64,000 bases of DNA from Cherax quadricarinatus (lineage: Eukaryota > Arthropoda > Malacostraca > Decapoda > Parastacidae), in assembly GCF_038502225.1 (NCBI RefSeq), contig NW_027195502.1, positions 111,655-175,654 on the forward strand. Reading direction: 5' to 3'. The translations under genes were made by a program, and so were the position numbers. Positions 1 through 12,779 of the stretch are shown one piece after another. Under the pieces are notes generated by a model that had not been told where the DNA came from, made no database searches, and saw only the letters and a program-made list of their open reading frames with translations. Within the stretch, counting starts at the first letter, position 1, and every line of letters begins with the position of its first letter.

Positions 1-590
1 GCTCCAGAAAAGGTTCCCAGGCCCGAAGGTCCAAGATCCAGAAAAGTCCCAAGCCCCAGAAAATACCCCAGGCCCCATAAAGGTCCCAAGGCCCCATAAA
101 GGTCCCAGGTTCGGAAAAGGTCCCAGGCCTAGAAAAGCTCTCAGCCCTTGAATAGCTCCATAGGCCCTGAAACACCCCAGGCCCAGAAAGGTCCCAAGGC
201 CCCAGAAAAGCTCCCCAGCATCGAAAGGTCCCAGTCCCCAGAAAGGTCCCAGGTCCCATAAAGGTCCCCAGGCCCAATAAAGGTCCCAGGCGGAAAAGCT
301 TCCAGGCCCAAGAAAGGTCCTCCAGCCCCAGAAACGGTCCGAGGCCCCAGAAAGCTCCACAGGCCTGAAAGCTCCCAGGCCCCAGAAAGGTCTCCCGGCT
401 CCAGAAAAGTTCCCAGGCCCCAGAAAAGCTCCCAAGGCCCAGAAAAGCTCCAGGCCCCAGAAGAATCTCCCAGGCCCCAGAAAGCTCCCCAGGCCCCAAA
501 GACTCCCCATCCCAAATAAGCTCCCCAGGCCTCAGAAAGCTCTTCAGTCCCCAGAGAAACTATCAGGCCCCAGAAGCTCCCCATACCCCA
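1..590 (-). repeat. Inverted, divergent relative of satellite A
   Basis: C-rich tandem repeat with a period of about 19-20 bp. A typical unit on the plus strand reads CAGAAAGGTCCCCAGGCCCC. The reverse complement of the satellite A consensus differs from this at about 5 of 20 positions, so this is a separate subfamily in opposite orientation. Monomer length drifts between 17 and 20 bp. The open frame on the minus strand across it only reflects the repeat. The orientation switch lies at a 10-bp perfect palindrome, GGAAGCTTCC, at 591-600. No gene is seen. Confidence 0.75.
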
Positions 591-600
591 GGAAGCTTCC

Positions 601-3600
601 CAAGCTAGGGAGGTAGTAGGGACCTGGGAGGTATTAGGGCCTGGGAGGATGATAGAGGGCCTGGGGAAGTAGGAGCCTTGGAATCATTACAAGACTGGGG
701 AGGTTGTAGGGGCCTGGTGAGAATTAATTGGGGTTTGGGAGGTTATTAGGGGCCTGGGAGAGTGACTGGAGCTTTGGACGATATCAGGGACCGGGGAGGT
801 TATGCAGACCTGGGAGCTTATGCAGGGCCTGTCGAGATTATCAGGGGCCTGAATGGGATTGTTAGGTGCCTCGGGAGTTATTAGGGGCCTGGGAGTCATG
901 TGGGGCCTGTGGAGCTATTAGGGGCCTTTGGAGTATTAGGAGCCTGGGGAGTTATTAGATGCCTGGGAGGTTGTACAGGGCATTGGGAGGTTATTAGGGA
1001 GCCAGGGAAGTTATACAGGGCCTGGGAAGCTATTCGGTTTATGGGGAGGTTGTGTAGGGGCCAGGCTATGTTATGCGCTGCCTGCGGTGGTTATTATGGA
1101 CTTGGGGAGGTGTTAGGAGCCTGGGATGATACAGTGCCAGGGGAGGTTATACAGGGCCGGGAGGTACAGAGACCTGGGAAGGTTATTAGAGGCCTCAGGG
1201 AGGTTATTAGGGGCCTGGGAGGTCATTGCTGCCTGGAGGATGTTTGAGACCTGGGAGGCTATAGGCACTGAAGAGAGGCATTAGGGGCCTGGGAGGTTAT
1301 TAGGAGCCTGGGGAGGTTGTAGGGAATGGGAGGTATACAGATCATGAGGAAGTTATTGGGGCCTGGGAGGATTAGGGGGCTTAATGAGGTTGTGTGCTGA
1401 GCGGGTAGGTTATTCGTGACCTCGGGAGATTTTGGGGCCTGGGGAGGTTATAGGGCCTTGGAGGTTATTGGGGCCTGGGGAGTGTTAGGCCTGGGAAAGT
1501 TATTAGGGACTCAGGAGGTGTTGGGGCTTGGTGATGTTAATTGGGGTCTCTGGAGATATACCGTGCCTGGGAGGTTATTAGGGCCCAGGGAGGTTATTAG
1601 GGCCTGGGAGGTAAGGAGCTTGGGACGTACAGAGCCTGGGAGATTGCTGAAGGCCTGGGAGCTTATGAAGGCCTGTCGAGATTATCAGGGGCCTAGGAGT
1701 TGTTAGTGCCTCCGGTGGCTATTAGGGGCCTGGGAGGTCATGTGTGGCCTGTGGAAGTTATTAGGGGCCTTTGGAGGTTATTGGGGCCTGGGGATTGGGG
1801 CGTGGGGAGGTTTCGGGCATGGGGAGGTTGGGAGCAGTGAAGGGTTTAAAAAGGGCCTGGGAGTTTTGTTCGTGGGGAGGTTTTGGGCCAGGCATTTTTG
1901 CACTCATGCAGGGTTTTGGGGACTTGTGGAAGGGATTTGGGTGGGGGTATACAGTGGGGGGGTTTGCAGGGCCTGGGGGCTTCCAGGGCCTGGGAATTTC
2001 GAGGCCCGGGAAGGGTTTTAGGGGGCCCTTTGGGAAGGGGTTTTTGGGGGCCGGAGTTATGTGCGGCCGGGAGTTTTGACTGGGGGGGATTATTAGGGGC
2101 CTGGGAAAAAGGGGATTAGGGGCCTGGGGAGGTTTGGACCCGGGGACTGTATGGCTTTTATGGTTATGCGAGGCCTTGGGGCTTTAGAGCCTTGATTATC
2201 AGGAGCCTGGAGGGGTTATTGGGGCCTGAGGGGGTTTTGGGGGCTGGGAGGTGGGGCCTGGGAGTTATTATGACCTTGGGAGGTTTTAGGGAAAGGGGGG
2301 GTTATCAGAGTGGGGACCCAAAAGGCTTGGAGGGTTTGGGCCTCGGGGGCTTTTCAGGGCCTGTCGGCATTATCAGGGGCCTGGAGAGGTTATAGGGCCT
2401 GGGAGTGTTATAGGGCCTGGGAGGATGTAGGGGCCTGGGAAGGCTATTAGGAGCCTGGGGACGTTATAGAATGGAGGTTATACAGTGCATGGGGAAGTTA
2501 TTAGGGGCCTGGGGAGGTTATTAGGGGCCTAATGATGTTATGTGCAGAGTGGGTAGGTTATTAGTGACCTGGGGAGGTTATTAGGAGCCTGGGGACGATA
2601 TACGGAGCCTGGGAAGGTTATGGATGGCCTGGGGAGCTTGTACAGGACCTGGGGAGATTATCGGGGGCCTGGAGAGATTATTAGTTGCCTGGGGAGGTTA
2701 TTAGGAGCTTGGGGACGATATACAGGGCCTTGGGAGGTTATGCGAGGCCTGGGGAGCTTATACAGGGCCTGTCGAGATTATCAGGGGCCTAAGAGTTTGT
2801 TAGGTGTCTGAGATGGTTTTTAAGGGCATGGGGAGGTTATTAGGAGGTAGGGAAGGTTATACAAGGCCTGGGGAAGTTATTCGGGGCCGGGGGAGGTTAC
2901 TAGGGGCCACGCGAGGTTATGCGCTGCCTGCAAAGGTTATTAGGGGCTTGAGGAGGTTATTAGGAACCTTGGGATGATATACTGGGCCAGGGGAGATTAT
3001 GCAGGGCCTGGGGAGCTTATACAGGGTCTGGGGAGATTATAAGGGGCTTGGGGAGGTTATTGGTGGCCTGGGGAGGATATGTGCAGCTTGGGGAGGTTAT
3101 TAGGGGCCTGGGGAGGTTATTAGGGGCCTGTGGAGGGTATTAGGGGACTGGGGAGGTTATTAGGGGACTGGGGAGGTATTAGTAGCCTGGGGAGGTTATT
3201 AGGGGCCTGAGTAGGTTATTAGGGGCCTGGGAAGGTTATTAGGGGCCCCGGGAGGTTGTTAGGCGCCTGGGGAGGTTATTAGGAGCCTGGGGACGAGGTT
3301 ATGCGAGGCCTCGGGAGCTTATGCAGGACCTGTCGAGATTATCAGGAGCCTGGGGAGGTTATTACGGGAATGGGGAGGTTATTACGGGCCTGGCGAGGGT
3401 ATTAGGGGCCTGGGGAGGTTATTAGGAACCTGGGGAGGGTATTAGGGGCTTGGGGAGGTTATTAGAAGCCTGTGGCCAATATACAGGGCCTAGGGAGATT
3501 ATTAGGGGAATGGGGAGGTTATACAGAGCAAGGGGAAGTTATTAGGGGCCTGGGGACGTTATTAGGGGCCTGGTGAGGTTATGTGTTGAGTGGGTAGATT

Positions 3601-6600
3601 ATTAGTTGCCTGGGAAGGTTATTAGGAGCCTCGGGATGATATACGGGGCCTGGGGAGGTTATGTATGGCCTAGGGAGCTTATACAAGGCCTGGGCAGATT
3701 ATCAGGGGTCTGGAGAGGTTATTAGGGGCTTGGGGAGGTTATTAGGGGCTTGGGGAGGTTATATGCAGCCTGGGGAGGTTATTAGGGGCCTGGAAAGCTT
3801 ATACAGGGCTTGGGGAGATTATTAGGGGCATAGGGAGGTTATGTATAACCTGGGGAGGTTATTAGGGGCCTTTGGAGGTTATTCAGGGCCTGGGAAGGTT
3901 ATTAGGGGCCTGGAGATGTTATATGGGAACTGGGGAAGTTAATAGGGGACTAGGGAGGTTATTAGGGGCCTGGGGAGGTTATTACTGACTTGGGTAGATT
4001 ATTAGGGGCCTGTGGAGGTTATTAGGGACCTGGGGACGATATACGGGGCCAGTGGAGATTATGCGGGGCCTGGGCAGCTTATACAGGAAATCTTGAGATT
4101 ATCAGGAGCATTGGGAGGTTATCAGTTGCCTAGGGAGGATATTAGGGGAGGTTATGCACGGGCTGGGGAAGTTATTAGCGGCCTGGGGAGATTGTTAGGG
4201 GAGATTATTCACGGGCTGGGGAAGTTATTAGCGGCCTGGGGAGATTATTAGGGGACTGGGAAGGTTATACAGGGCATGGGAGGTTATTAACGGCCTGAGG
4301 AGGTTATACAGGGCCTGAGGAAGTTATTAGGGGCCTGGTGAGGTTATTTTCGGCCTGGGGAGGTTATGGATAACCTGGGGAGGTATTAGAGGCCGAGGGA
4401 GGTTATTAGGGGCCGAGGGAGTTTATTAGGGGAATAGGGAGGTTATATGGGGTCTGGAGAGGTTGTTAGGGGCATGCAGAGGTTATTAGGGGCCTAGGGA
4501 AGTTATTAGGAGACTAGGGAGGTTATTAGGAGCCTGTGGAGGATATGCAGAGCTTTGGGACGTTATGCAGGGCCTGGGGAGCTTATACATGGCCAGGAGA
4601 GTTTATCAGGAGCCTAGTGAGGTTGTTAGGGGCCTGGGGAGGTTATTAGGGGCCTGGGGATATTATGGGATGGCTGGGAAAGTTATTAGAGGCCTGGGGA
4701 GGCTTTTAGGGGCCTGCAGAGGTTATTAGGGGCCTGGAAAAATTATTAGGGGCCTCGGGAGGTTATTCCCGGCCTGAGGAGGTTAATAGGGGCCTGAGAA
4801 GGTTATGCAGGACCTAGGGAAGTTATTAGGGGCCTGGGGAGGTTATTAGGGGTCTTATACAGGGCTTGTGGAGCTTATTAGGGGCCTGGGGAAGTTAAGC
4901 GCAACGGAAGTAGGTTATTAGTGGTGTGGGGAGGTTATTAGGGGCCTGGGGAAGTTATTAGGGGCCTGGGGAGGTTATTAGAGGCCTGGGGAGGTTATTA
5001 GGGGCCTAGGGAAATTATTAGGGGCCTCCAGAGGGTATTAGGGGCGTGGAGAGGTTATTAGGGGCCTGGGGAGGTTATTAGGGGCCTGGGGAGGTTATTA
5101 GAGGCCTGGGGAGGTTATTAGTGGCCTAGGGAAATTATTAGTGGCCTCCAGAGGGTATTAGAGGCGTGGGGAGGTTATTAGGGGCCTGGGGACGATATAT
5201 GGGTCCTGGAGAGCTGGAGAGCCTATGCAAGGCCTATGGAGGTTATTAGGGGCCTGGGGAGGCTATGAGCAGCCTGGGAAAGTTATTAGGGACCTGTGGA
5301 GATTATTAGGGGCCTGGTGAGGTTATACAGGGCATTGGGAGCTTATTAAGGGCCTAGGGAGGTTACACAATGCCTGGGGAAGTTATTATGGGCCTGTGGA
5401 GGTTATTTGGGGCCTGTGAAGGTTAGGGATAAGCTGGGGAGGTATTAGGGGTTGAAAAAGGTTATTAGGGGCCTCGGTAGGTTAATAGGGGAATGGGGAG
5501 GTTATATGGGGCCTGGGGAGGTTATTAGGAGCCTGTGGAGGATATACAGGGCCTGTGGAGGTAATGCAGGGCTTGGGGAGCTTATACAGGGCCTGGTGAG
5601 ATTATCAGAAACATTGGGAGGTTTTTAGGGGCCTGGGGAGGTTATTAGGGGCCTGGGGAGTTATATGGGGCCTTTGCAGGTTATAAGGGGCCTGGGGAGG
5701 TTATTAGGGGCCTGGGGAGGTTATTAGGAGCCTCAGGACGATATACAGGGTATGGGGATGTTATGCGAGGCCTGGGGAGCTTATACAGGGCCTGTCGAGA
5801 TTATGAGATGCCTCGTGAGGTTGTAAGGTGCCTGGGATGGTTATTAGAGGCCTAGGAGTTCATGCACGGCCTGGGTAAGTTATTACGGGCCTGTGGAGGT
5901 TACTAGAGGCCTCGGCAGGTTATACAGGGCATGGGGAGGTTATTAGGAGCCTGATGAGGTTATACAGAGCCTGGGGAAGTTATTAGGGGCCTGGGGAGGT
6001 TATTAGGGGCCTTGAGAGGTTATTAAGGGCCTGGGGAGGTTATTAGGAGACTGGGGACGATATGTGGGCCCTGGGGAGGTTACGCAGGGCCTGGGGAACT
6101 TATACAGGTCCTGGGGAGATTTTCATGGGTCTGGGAAAGTTATTAGTGACCTGGGGAGGTTATTACGGGCCTGGGGAGCTTATACCGGGCTTTGCGAGGT
6201 TATTAGGGGCCTGAGGAGGTTATGTGCAACCTGGAGAGGTTATTACGGACGTGTGGAGGTTATTAGGTTCCTGGGAAGGGTATTAGGCGATTGGGGAGCT
6301 TATTCAGAGCTTTGGGAGGTTATTAGGGGCCTGGGAGGTTATGTGAAACCTGGGAAGGTTATTAGGGGCGAAGAGAGGTTCTTAGGGGCCTGGGCAGGTT
6401 ATTAGGGGCCTGGCGAGGTTTTTAAGGGCATGGGGAGCTTATATAAAGCTTGGGGAGGTTATTAGGGGCCTCGGGACGTTATGCGCAACTTGGGGAGGTA
6501 ATTAGGAATGTGGGGAGGGTATTAAAGGCCTGGGGAGGATATTACGGGTCTGGGGAGGTTATATGGGGCCTGGGAAGGTTATTAGGGGCCTGGGTAGATT

Positions 6601-7813
6601 TTTAGGGGCCTCATGAAGTTATCAGGGGCCGCCTCGGGAGGTTATGCGGGATCTAGGGAAGTTATTAGGGGCCTGGGGAGGTTATTAGGGGCTTGGGGAG
6701 GTTATTAGGGGCCTTGGGAGCTTATGCAGGATTTTGGGAGGTTATTAGGGGCCTGAGGAGGTTATGCGCAATGGGTGAGGTTATTAGTGGCGTCGGGAGG
6801 TTATTAGGGGCCTTGGGAGGTTATTAGGGGCCTGGGGAGGTTATTAGGAGCCTGGGGACGATATACGGGGCCTGGGGAAGCTATGCGGAGCCTGGGGAGC
6901 TTGTACAGCGCCTGTTGAGATTATCAGGGGCATGGGGAGGTTATTAGGTGCCTGGGGAGGTTATGCACAACGGGAGAAGGTTATCAGGTGCTTAGGGAAG
7001 TTATTAGGGGCCTCCGGAGGGAATTAGGGGCCAGGGGAGTTTATTAAGAGCCTGGGGATGATATACGGGGCCAAGGGAATCTATGCGGAGCCTGGGGAGC
7101 TTATACAGGGCCTGTTGAGATTATCAGAGGCATGGGGAGGTTATTAGGGGCCTGGGGACGTTATAAGGAGCCTGCAGAGGTTATACAGGGCATGAAGAGG
7201 TTATTAGGGGCCTGGGGAGGTTACAGAGAGCCTTGGGAAATTATTAGAGGCCTGGTGAGGTTTTTGGGGGGCCTGGGGACGTTATGCGCGGCCTGGGAAG
7301 GATATTAGGGGCCTGCGGAGGTTATTTTGGGCCTGGGGAGGTTATAAGGGGCCTGGAGAGGTTATTAGGGGCCTGGGAAAGTTATTAGGGGCCTGGGAAA
7401 GTTATTAGGGGCCTGGGGAGGTTATTGGAAGCCTGTGGAGGACATACAGGGCCTGGGGAGGTTATGTGCATCCTGGGGAGCTTATACAGGACCTGGGAAG
7501 ATTATCAGGAGCCTGGGGAGGTTATTAGGGGCCGGGGGAGGTTATTAGGGGCCTGGGGAGGGTATTAGGGGCCTGGGGAGGTCATTATTGGCCTAGGGAG
7601 GTTATTATAGGACTAGGGAGATTATTAGGGGCCTGGGGAGGTTATTCAGGGCCTGGTGAGATTATTAGGGACCTGGGGACGTTATATGGGGCCTGGAGAA
7701 GTTATTAGGGGTTTGGGGAGGTTATTAGGATCCTGGGGAGGTTATACTGGGGCTAGGGAGGGTATTAGGGGCCTTTGGAGGTTATGGGGGGCCTGGGGAT
7801 GTTATTAGGTGCC
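601..7813 (+). repeat. Satellite A array, segment 1
   Basis: Tandem array of a 20-bp G-rich monomer, consensus GGGGCCTGGGGAGGTTATTA. From about 2400 onward the period is strict and single substitutions distinguish monomers. From about 600 to 2400 many monomers carry indels and lengthened G or T runs, worst at 1800-2350, as in poorly polished sequence. Variant monomers ending TATACAG, TATGCAG or TATCAG and a GACGATATACGG variant form a recurring cassette, for example at 2594-2690, 2724-2800, 4033-4110, 5737-5820 and 6856-6930. A 120-bp block of six monomers is duplicated near 4971-5091 and 5092-5211. Open frames here are repeat by-products; the consensus has an in-frame TAG every 60 bp. Confidence 0.95.
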
Positions 7814-7847
7814 TTACCTGGAGTTTACCTGGAGAGAGTTCCGGGGG

Positions 7848-9129
7848 TCAACGCCTCCGCGGCCCGGTCTGTGACCAGGCCTCCTGGTGGATCAGAGCCT
7901 GATCAACCAGGATGTTGCTGCTGGCTGCATGCAAACCAACGTACGAGCCACAGCCCGGCTGATCAGGAACTGACTTTAGGTGCTTGTCCAGTGCCAGCTT
8001 GAAGACTGCCAGGGGTCTGTTGGTAATCCCCCTTATGTGTGCTGGGAGGCAGTTGAACAGTCTCGGGCCCCTGACACTTATTGTATGGTCTCTTAACGTG
8101 CTAGTGACACCCCTGCTTTTCATTGGGGGGATGGTGCATCGTCTGCCAAGTCTTTTGCTTTTGTAGTGAGTGATTTTCGTGTGCAAGTTCGGTACTAGTC
8201 CCTCTAGGATTTTCCAGGTGTATATAATCATGTATCTCTCCCTCCTGCGTTCCAGGGAATACAGGTTTACGAACCTCAAGCGCTCCCAGTAATTGAAGTG
8301 TTTTATCTCCGTTATTCGCCCCGTGAAAGTTCTCTGTACATTTTCTAGGTCGGCAATTTCACCTGCCTTGAAAGGTGCTGTTAGTGTGCAGCAATATTCC
8401 AGCCTAGATAGAACAAGTGACCTGAAGAGTGTCATCATGGGCTTGGCCTCCCTAGTTTTGAAGGTTCTCATTATCCATCCTGTCATTTTTCTAGCAGATG
8501 CGATTGATACAATGTTATGGTCCTTGAAGGTGAGATCCTCCGACATGATCACTCCCAGGTCTTTGACGTTGGTGTTTCGCTCTATTTTGTGGCCAGAATT
8601 TGTTTTGTACTCTGATGAAGATTTAATTTCCTCATGTTTACCATATCTGAGTAATTGAAATTTCTCATCGTTGAACTTCATATTGTTTTCTGCAGCCCAC
8701 TGAAAGATTTGGTTGATGTCCGCCTGGAGCTTTGCAGTGTCTGCAATGGAAGACACTGTCATGCAGATTCGGGTGTCATCTGCAAAGGAAGACACGGTGC
8801 TGTGGCTGACATCCTTGTCTATGTCGGATATAAGGATGAGGAACAAGATGGGAGCGAGTACTGTGCCTTGTGGAACAGAGCTTTTCACCGTAGCTGCCTC
8901 GGACTTTACTCTGTTGACGACTACTCTCTGTGTTCTGTTAGTGAGGAAATTATAGATCCATCGACCGACTTTTCCTGTTATTCCTTTAGCACGCATTTTG
9001 TGCGCTATTACGCCATGGTCACACTTGTCGAAGGCTTTGGCAAAGTCTGTATATATTACATCTGCATTCTTTTTGTCTTCTAGTGCATTTAGGACCTTGT
9101 CGTAGTGATCCAGTAGTTGAGACAGATAG
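7848..9129 (-). pseudogene. Reverse transcriptase, C-terminal part (LINE A copy 1)
   Basis: The open frame encodes about 427 residues of a non-LTR reverse transcriptase plus the C-terminal region. Visible motifs are the catalytic block YTDFAKAFD (about residues 29-37), VPQG (about 88-91) and the active-site box FADD (about 118-121). The usual LINE C-terminal region follows, with a LYSLERRRERY segment. The fingers region upstream is cut off by the retroposon at 9130, so the frame has no genuine start; its apparent first residues come from that insertion. By family the enzyme would copy element RNA at a nicked target. It reads through cleanly to a stop near 7848, but the element is 5'-truncated and not autonomous. 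The CR1/Jockey group is my best placement, without a tree. Confidence 0.9.
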
Positions 9130-9270
9130 GACCCCAATGGAAATAAGTCACTCTGTCTGACTTTTTTGGGTTATCCTAGGTTCTCTACACATATGCTGCT
9201 ATGTATGATAATTCTATGTAACTGTATTTGTGTATACCTGAATAAATTTACTTACTTACTTACTTACTTA
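9130..9270 (+). mobile_element. Short retroposon with (TTAC)n tail, nested in LINE A copy 1
   Basis: About 140 bp beginning at ACCCCAATGGAAATAAGTC and ending in AATAAA followed by tandem TTAC units. The same sequence recurs on the minus strand at 30617-30768 with the same 5' boundary, which defines the ends independently. It interrupts the LINE A reverse transcriptase frame. Compared with the uninterrupted copy at 34320-34350, about nine bases of LINE A are missing at the junction and no target duplication is evident. Its core also occurs inside the tRNA-derived SINE at 31226-31510. It has no coding capacity. Confidence 0.8.
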
Positions 9271-9448
9271 TTCTAAACCCATGTTGCCCTGGGTTGTGTA
9301 ACTGATGGGTTTCTAGATGGGTGGTGATCTTGCTTCTTAGGACCCTTTCAAAGATTTTTATGATATGGGATGTTAGTGCTATTGGTCTGTAGTTCTTTGC
9401 TGTTGCTTTACTGCCCCCTTTGTGGAGTGGGGCTATGTCTGTTGTTTT
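9271..9448 (-). pseudogene. LINE A copy 1 reverse transcriptase, upstream fragment
   Basis: Continuation of LINE A copy 1 beyond the nested retroposon. The minus strand encodes the fingers part of the reverse transcriptase, including KNYRPIALTSH and the start of the QHGFR block. It ends within a TTDIAPLHKGG segment, where satellite A begins. Matching sequence in the uninterrupted copy lies at about 34335-34522. It is a remnant with no start codon. Confidence 0.85.
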
Positions 9449-12400
9449 TAGGAGCCTGGAGAGCTTATACAGGGCCTGTGGAGATTATCAGGGGCCTGTG
9501 GAGGTTATTAGGGGCCTGGGGAGGCTATTAGGGGACTTGGGAGGTTATGTGCGGCCTGGGGAGGTTATTAGGGGCCTAAAGAGGTTATTATGGGCCTGGG
9601 AAGGTTATACATTGCTTGGGGAGGTTATTAGGGGCCTGCAGAGGTCATACAGGGATTGGGGAAGTTATTAGGGGCCTGGGAGGTTATTTTGGGCCTGGGG
9701 AGGTTATACAGGGCAAGGGAAGCTTATTAGGGGCCTTGGTAGGTTATGCACGGTCTGGAGAGGTTACTAGGAACCTGGGCAGGTTATTAGTGGAATGTGG
9801 AGGTTATTAGAGGCCTGAGGAAGTTATATGGGGCCTAGGGAGGTCATACGGAGCCCGGGGAGGTTATTACGGGCCTGGGGAGGTTATGCGGGGCCTTGGG
9901 AGGTTATTATGGGCCTATGGAGGTTTTACTGGGACTGGGGAGGTTATTAGAGGCTTGGAGAGGTTATTAGGGACCTGGGGAGGTTTATAGGAGCCTGGAG
10001 ACGGTATACGGGGCCTGAGGAGGTTATGCAGGGGCTCGGGAGCTTATACAAGGCCGATTGAGATTATCAGGGGCCTGGGGAGGTTATTAGGTGCATAGGC
10101 TGGTTATTAGGGGCCTGGGGGCGTTATTAGGAGCCTGGGGAGGATATACAGGGGATGGGGAGGATATTAGGGGCCTGGGGAGGTTATACAGAGCCTGGGG
10201 AAGTTATTAGGGGTGTGAAGAGGTTATGCATGGCCTGGAGAGGTTATTAGGGGCCTTGGGAGGTTATTTGGGGCCTGAGGAGGTTATTAGGGGAATGGAA
10301 AGGTTATATGGGGCCTGGGGAGTTTATTAGGGGCCTGGGAAGGTTATTAGGCGCCTGGAAAGGTTACTAGAGGCCTGGAGAAGTTATTAGGGACCTGGGG
10401 AGGTTATTAGAAGCCTGTGGAAGACATACAGGGCCTGGGGAGGTTATGTTCATTCTGAAGAGCTTATAAAGGGCCTGGGGAGATAATTAGAAGCCTTAGA
10501 GAGGTTATTAGGGGCAGGGTGAGGTTATTAGGTGAATCAGGAGGTTATTAGAGGCCTGGGGAGGGTATTAGAGGCATGAGGAGGTTATTACTGGCCTGGG
10601 AAGGTTATTAGGGGCCTGGGGAGGTTATGTGTGGCATGGGGAAGTTATTAGGGGCCTGGGGAGGTTATACAGGGCATAGAGAGGTTATTAGGGGCCTGGG
10701 GAGGTTCTACAGGGCCTGGGGAATTTATTAGGGTCCTGGGGAGGTTATTCGCAACCTGGGGAGGTTATTAGGGGCGTGGGGAGGTTATTTTTGCTCTTAG
10801 AGGTTATTAGGGGCCAAGGGAGGTTATTAGGGGCCTGGGGAAGTTATTAAGGGCCTGAAGAGGTTATATGGGACCTGGGGAAGTTATTAGGGGACTGTGG
10901 AGGTTGTTAGGGGCCTTGGGAGGTTATACAGGGCCTGGGGAGGTTATTAGAGTTTTGGGGAGGTTACTGGGGCCTGGGGTGGTTTTTAGGGGCCTGGGGT
11001 GGTTTTTAGGAGCCTGGGGATGATATATGGGGCCTGAGAAGGTTGAGCAGAGCCTGGGCAACTTATACAGGGATTGTTGAGATTATCAGGGGCCTGGAGA
11101 GGTTGTTAAGTGCCTAGTGAGGTTATTAGGGGCCTGGGGAGGTTATTAGGAGTCTGGGGAGCTTATTCAGGGCCTCTCGAGATTATCAGGGGCCTGGGGA
11201 GGTTGTTCGGTGCCTGGGTGGTTATAAGGGGGCTGGGAGGTCATGTGAGGCCTGCGGAAGTTATTAGGGGCCTAGGGAGGTTATTAGGAGCCTCAGGAGG
11301 TTATACACAGCGTGGGGAGGTTATACAGAGCCTGGGGAAGTTATTTGGGGCCTTTGGAGGTTATTAGGGGCCTGGCGAGGTTATGCACGGCCTTGGGAGG
11401 TTATTAGGGGTCTGGGAGGTTATGCTTGGTTTGGGGAGGTTATGGGAGATTATTATGGTCCTGGGGAGGGCATTAGTGGCCCAGTGAGGTTATTAGGGGA
11501 TTGGGGAGGTTATTAGGGGCCTTGGAAGGTTATTAGAGGCCTCGGGAGGTTATTAGGAGCCTTGGGACGATATGCAGGGCCTGGGGAGCCTATACAGGGC
11601 CTGTCGAGATTATCATGGGCCTGGGGAGGTTGTTAGGTGCCTGGGGTCGTTATCAGGGGCCAGGGAGGTCATGCACGGCCTGGGGGAGTTATTAGTGGCC
11701 TGGGGAGGTTATTAGGGGCCACATGAGGTTATACAGGGCCTGGGGAAGTTACGTGGGGCCTTGGGAGGTTATTAGGGGCCTGGCGAGGTTATGCACTGTA
11801 TGGGGAGGTTATTAGGGGCCTGACAAAGTTTTCAGGGGCTGGGGGAGGTTATTAGGAGCCTGGAGACGATATACGGGGCCTGGAGAGGTTATGCAGGACC
11901 TGGGGAGCTTATATAGGGCCTGGGGAGATTTTCAGAGGCCTGGGTAAGTTATTAGGGCAGTGGGAAGGTTACTAGGGGCCTGGGGAGGTTATTAGGGGCC
12001 TGGAGAGGGTATTAGGGGCCTGGGGAGGATATTAATGGATAGGGAGGTTATTATTGGCCTAGGGAGGTTATTAGGGGCTTGGGGAGGTTATTAGGAGGGT
12101 GGGGACGATATACAAGGCCTGTGGAGGTTATGCAAGGCCTGTGGAGTTTATATAGCGCCTGTCGAGTTTATCAGGGGCCTGGGGAGGCTGTTAGGTGCCT
12201 CGGGTGGTTATTAGTGACCTGAGATGTCATGTGCGGCCTGGGGAAGTTATTAGGGGCCTGGCGAGGTTATTATGGACCTGGGGAGGTTATTCAGGGCATT
12301 GGGAGGTTATTAGGGGCCTGGGGAGGTTACACAGGGCCTGGGGAAGTTGTTAGGGGCCTGGGGAGGTTATTCACAACCTGGGGAGATTATTAGGGGCATG

Positions 12401-12779
12401 GGGAGGTTATTATTCATCTCGGGAGGTTATTATTGGCCTGGGGAGGTTATTAGGGGCCTGGGAAGGATATTAGGGGCCTGGGAAGTTATTAAGGGCCTGA
12501 AAAGATTATACGGGACCTGGGGAAGTTATTAGGGGACTGTAGAGGTTGTTAGGGACCTGGGGAGCTTATACAGGGCCTGAAAAGGTTATTAGGGGTCTGG
12601 AGAGGTTTTTAAGGGCCTGGTGACGATATACGGGGCCTGGGGAGATTGAGCAGAGCCTGGGGAACTGATACAGGGATTGTTGAGATTATCAGGGGCCTGG
12701 GGAGGTTGTTAGGTGCCTAGGGAGGTTATTAGGGGCCTGGGGAGGTTATGCGTGGCCTGGGGAAGTTATTATGGACCTG

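Larger units (their letters stand above)
7814..9448 (-). mobile_element. LINE A copy 1, 5'-truncated non-LTR retrotransposon
   Basis: A minus-strand fragment of a non-LTR retrotransposon inserted in satellite A. Its 3' terminus, at the left end, carries two tandem copies of a motif near CTCCAGGTAA instead of poly(A). The right end stops inside the reverse transcriptase coding region, where identity to the fuller copy at 33037-36890 ends. A short retroposon at 9130-9270 is nested inside it. Satellite A resumes directly on both sides, and I see no clear target-site duplication. Near-identity to the copies at 28577 and 33037 suggests recent insertion. Confidence 0.93.

Noticed and set aside
7984..9083. 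Plus-strand open frames opposite the LINE A reverse transcriptase (also at 28745-29443 and 33498-34288)
   Set aside because: They are antisense shadows repeated in each LINE A copy, with no recognisable domains.
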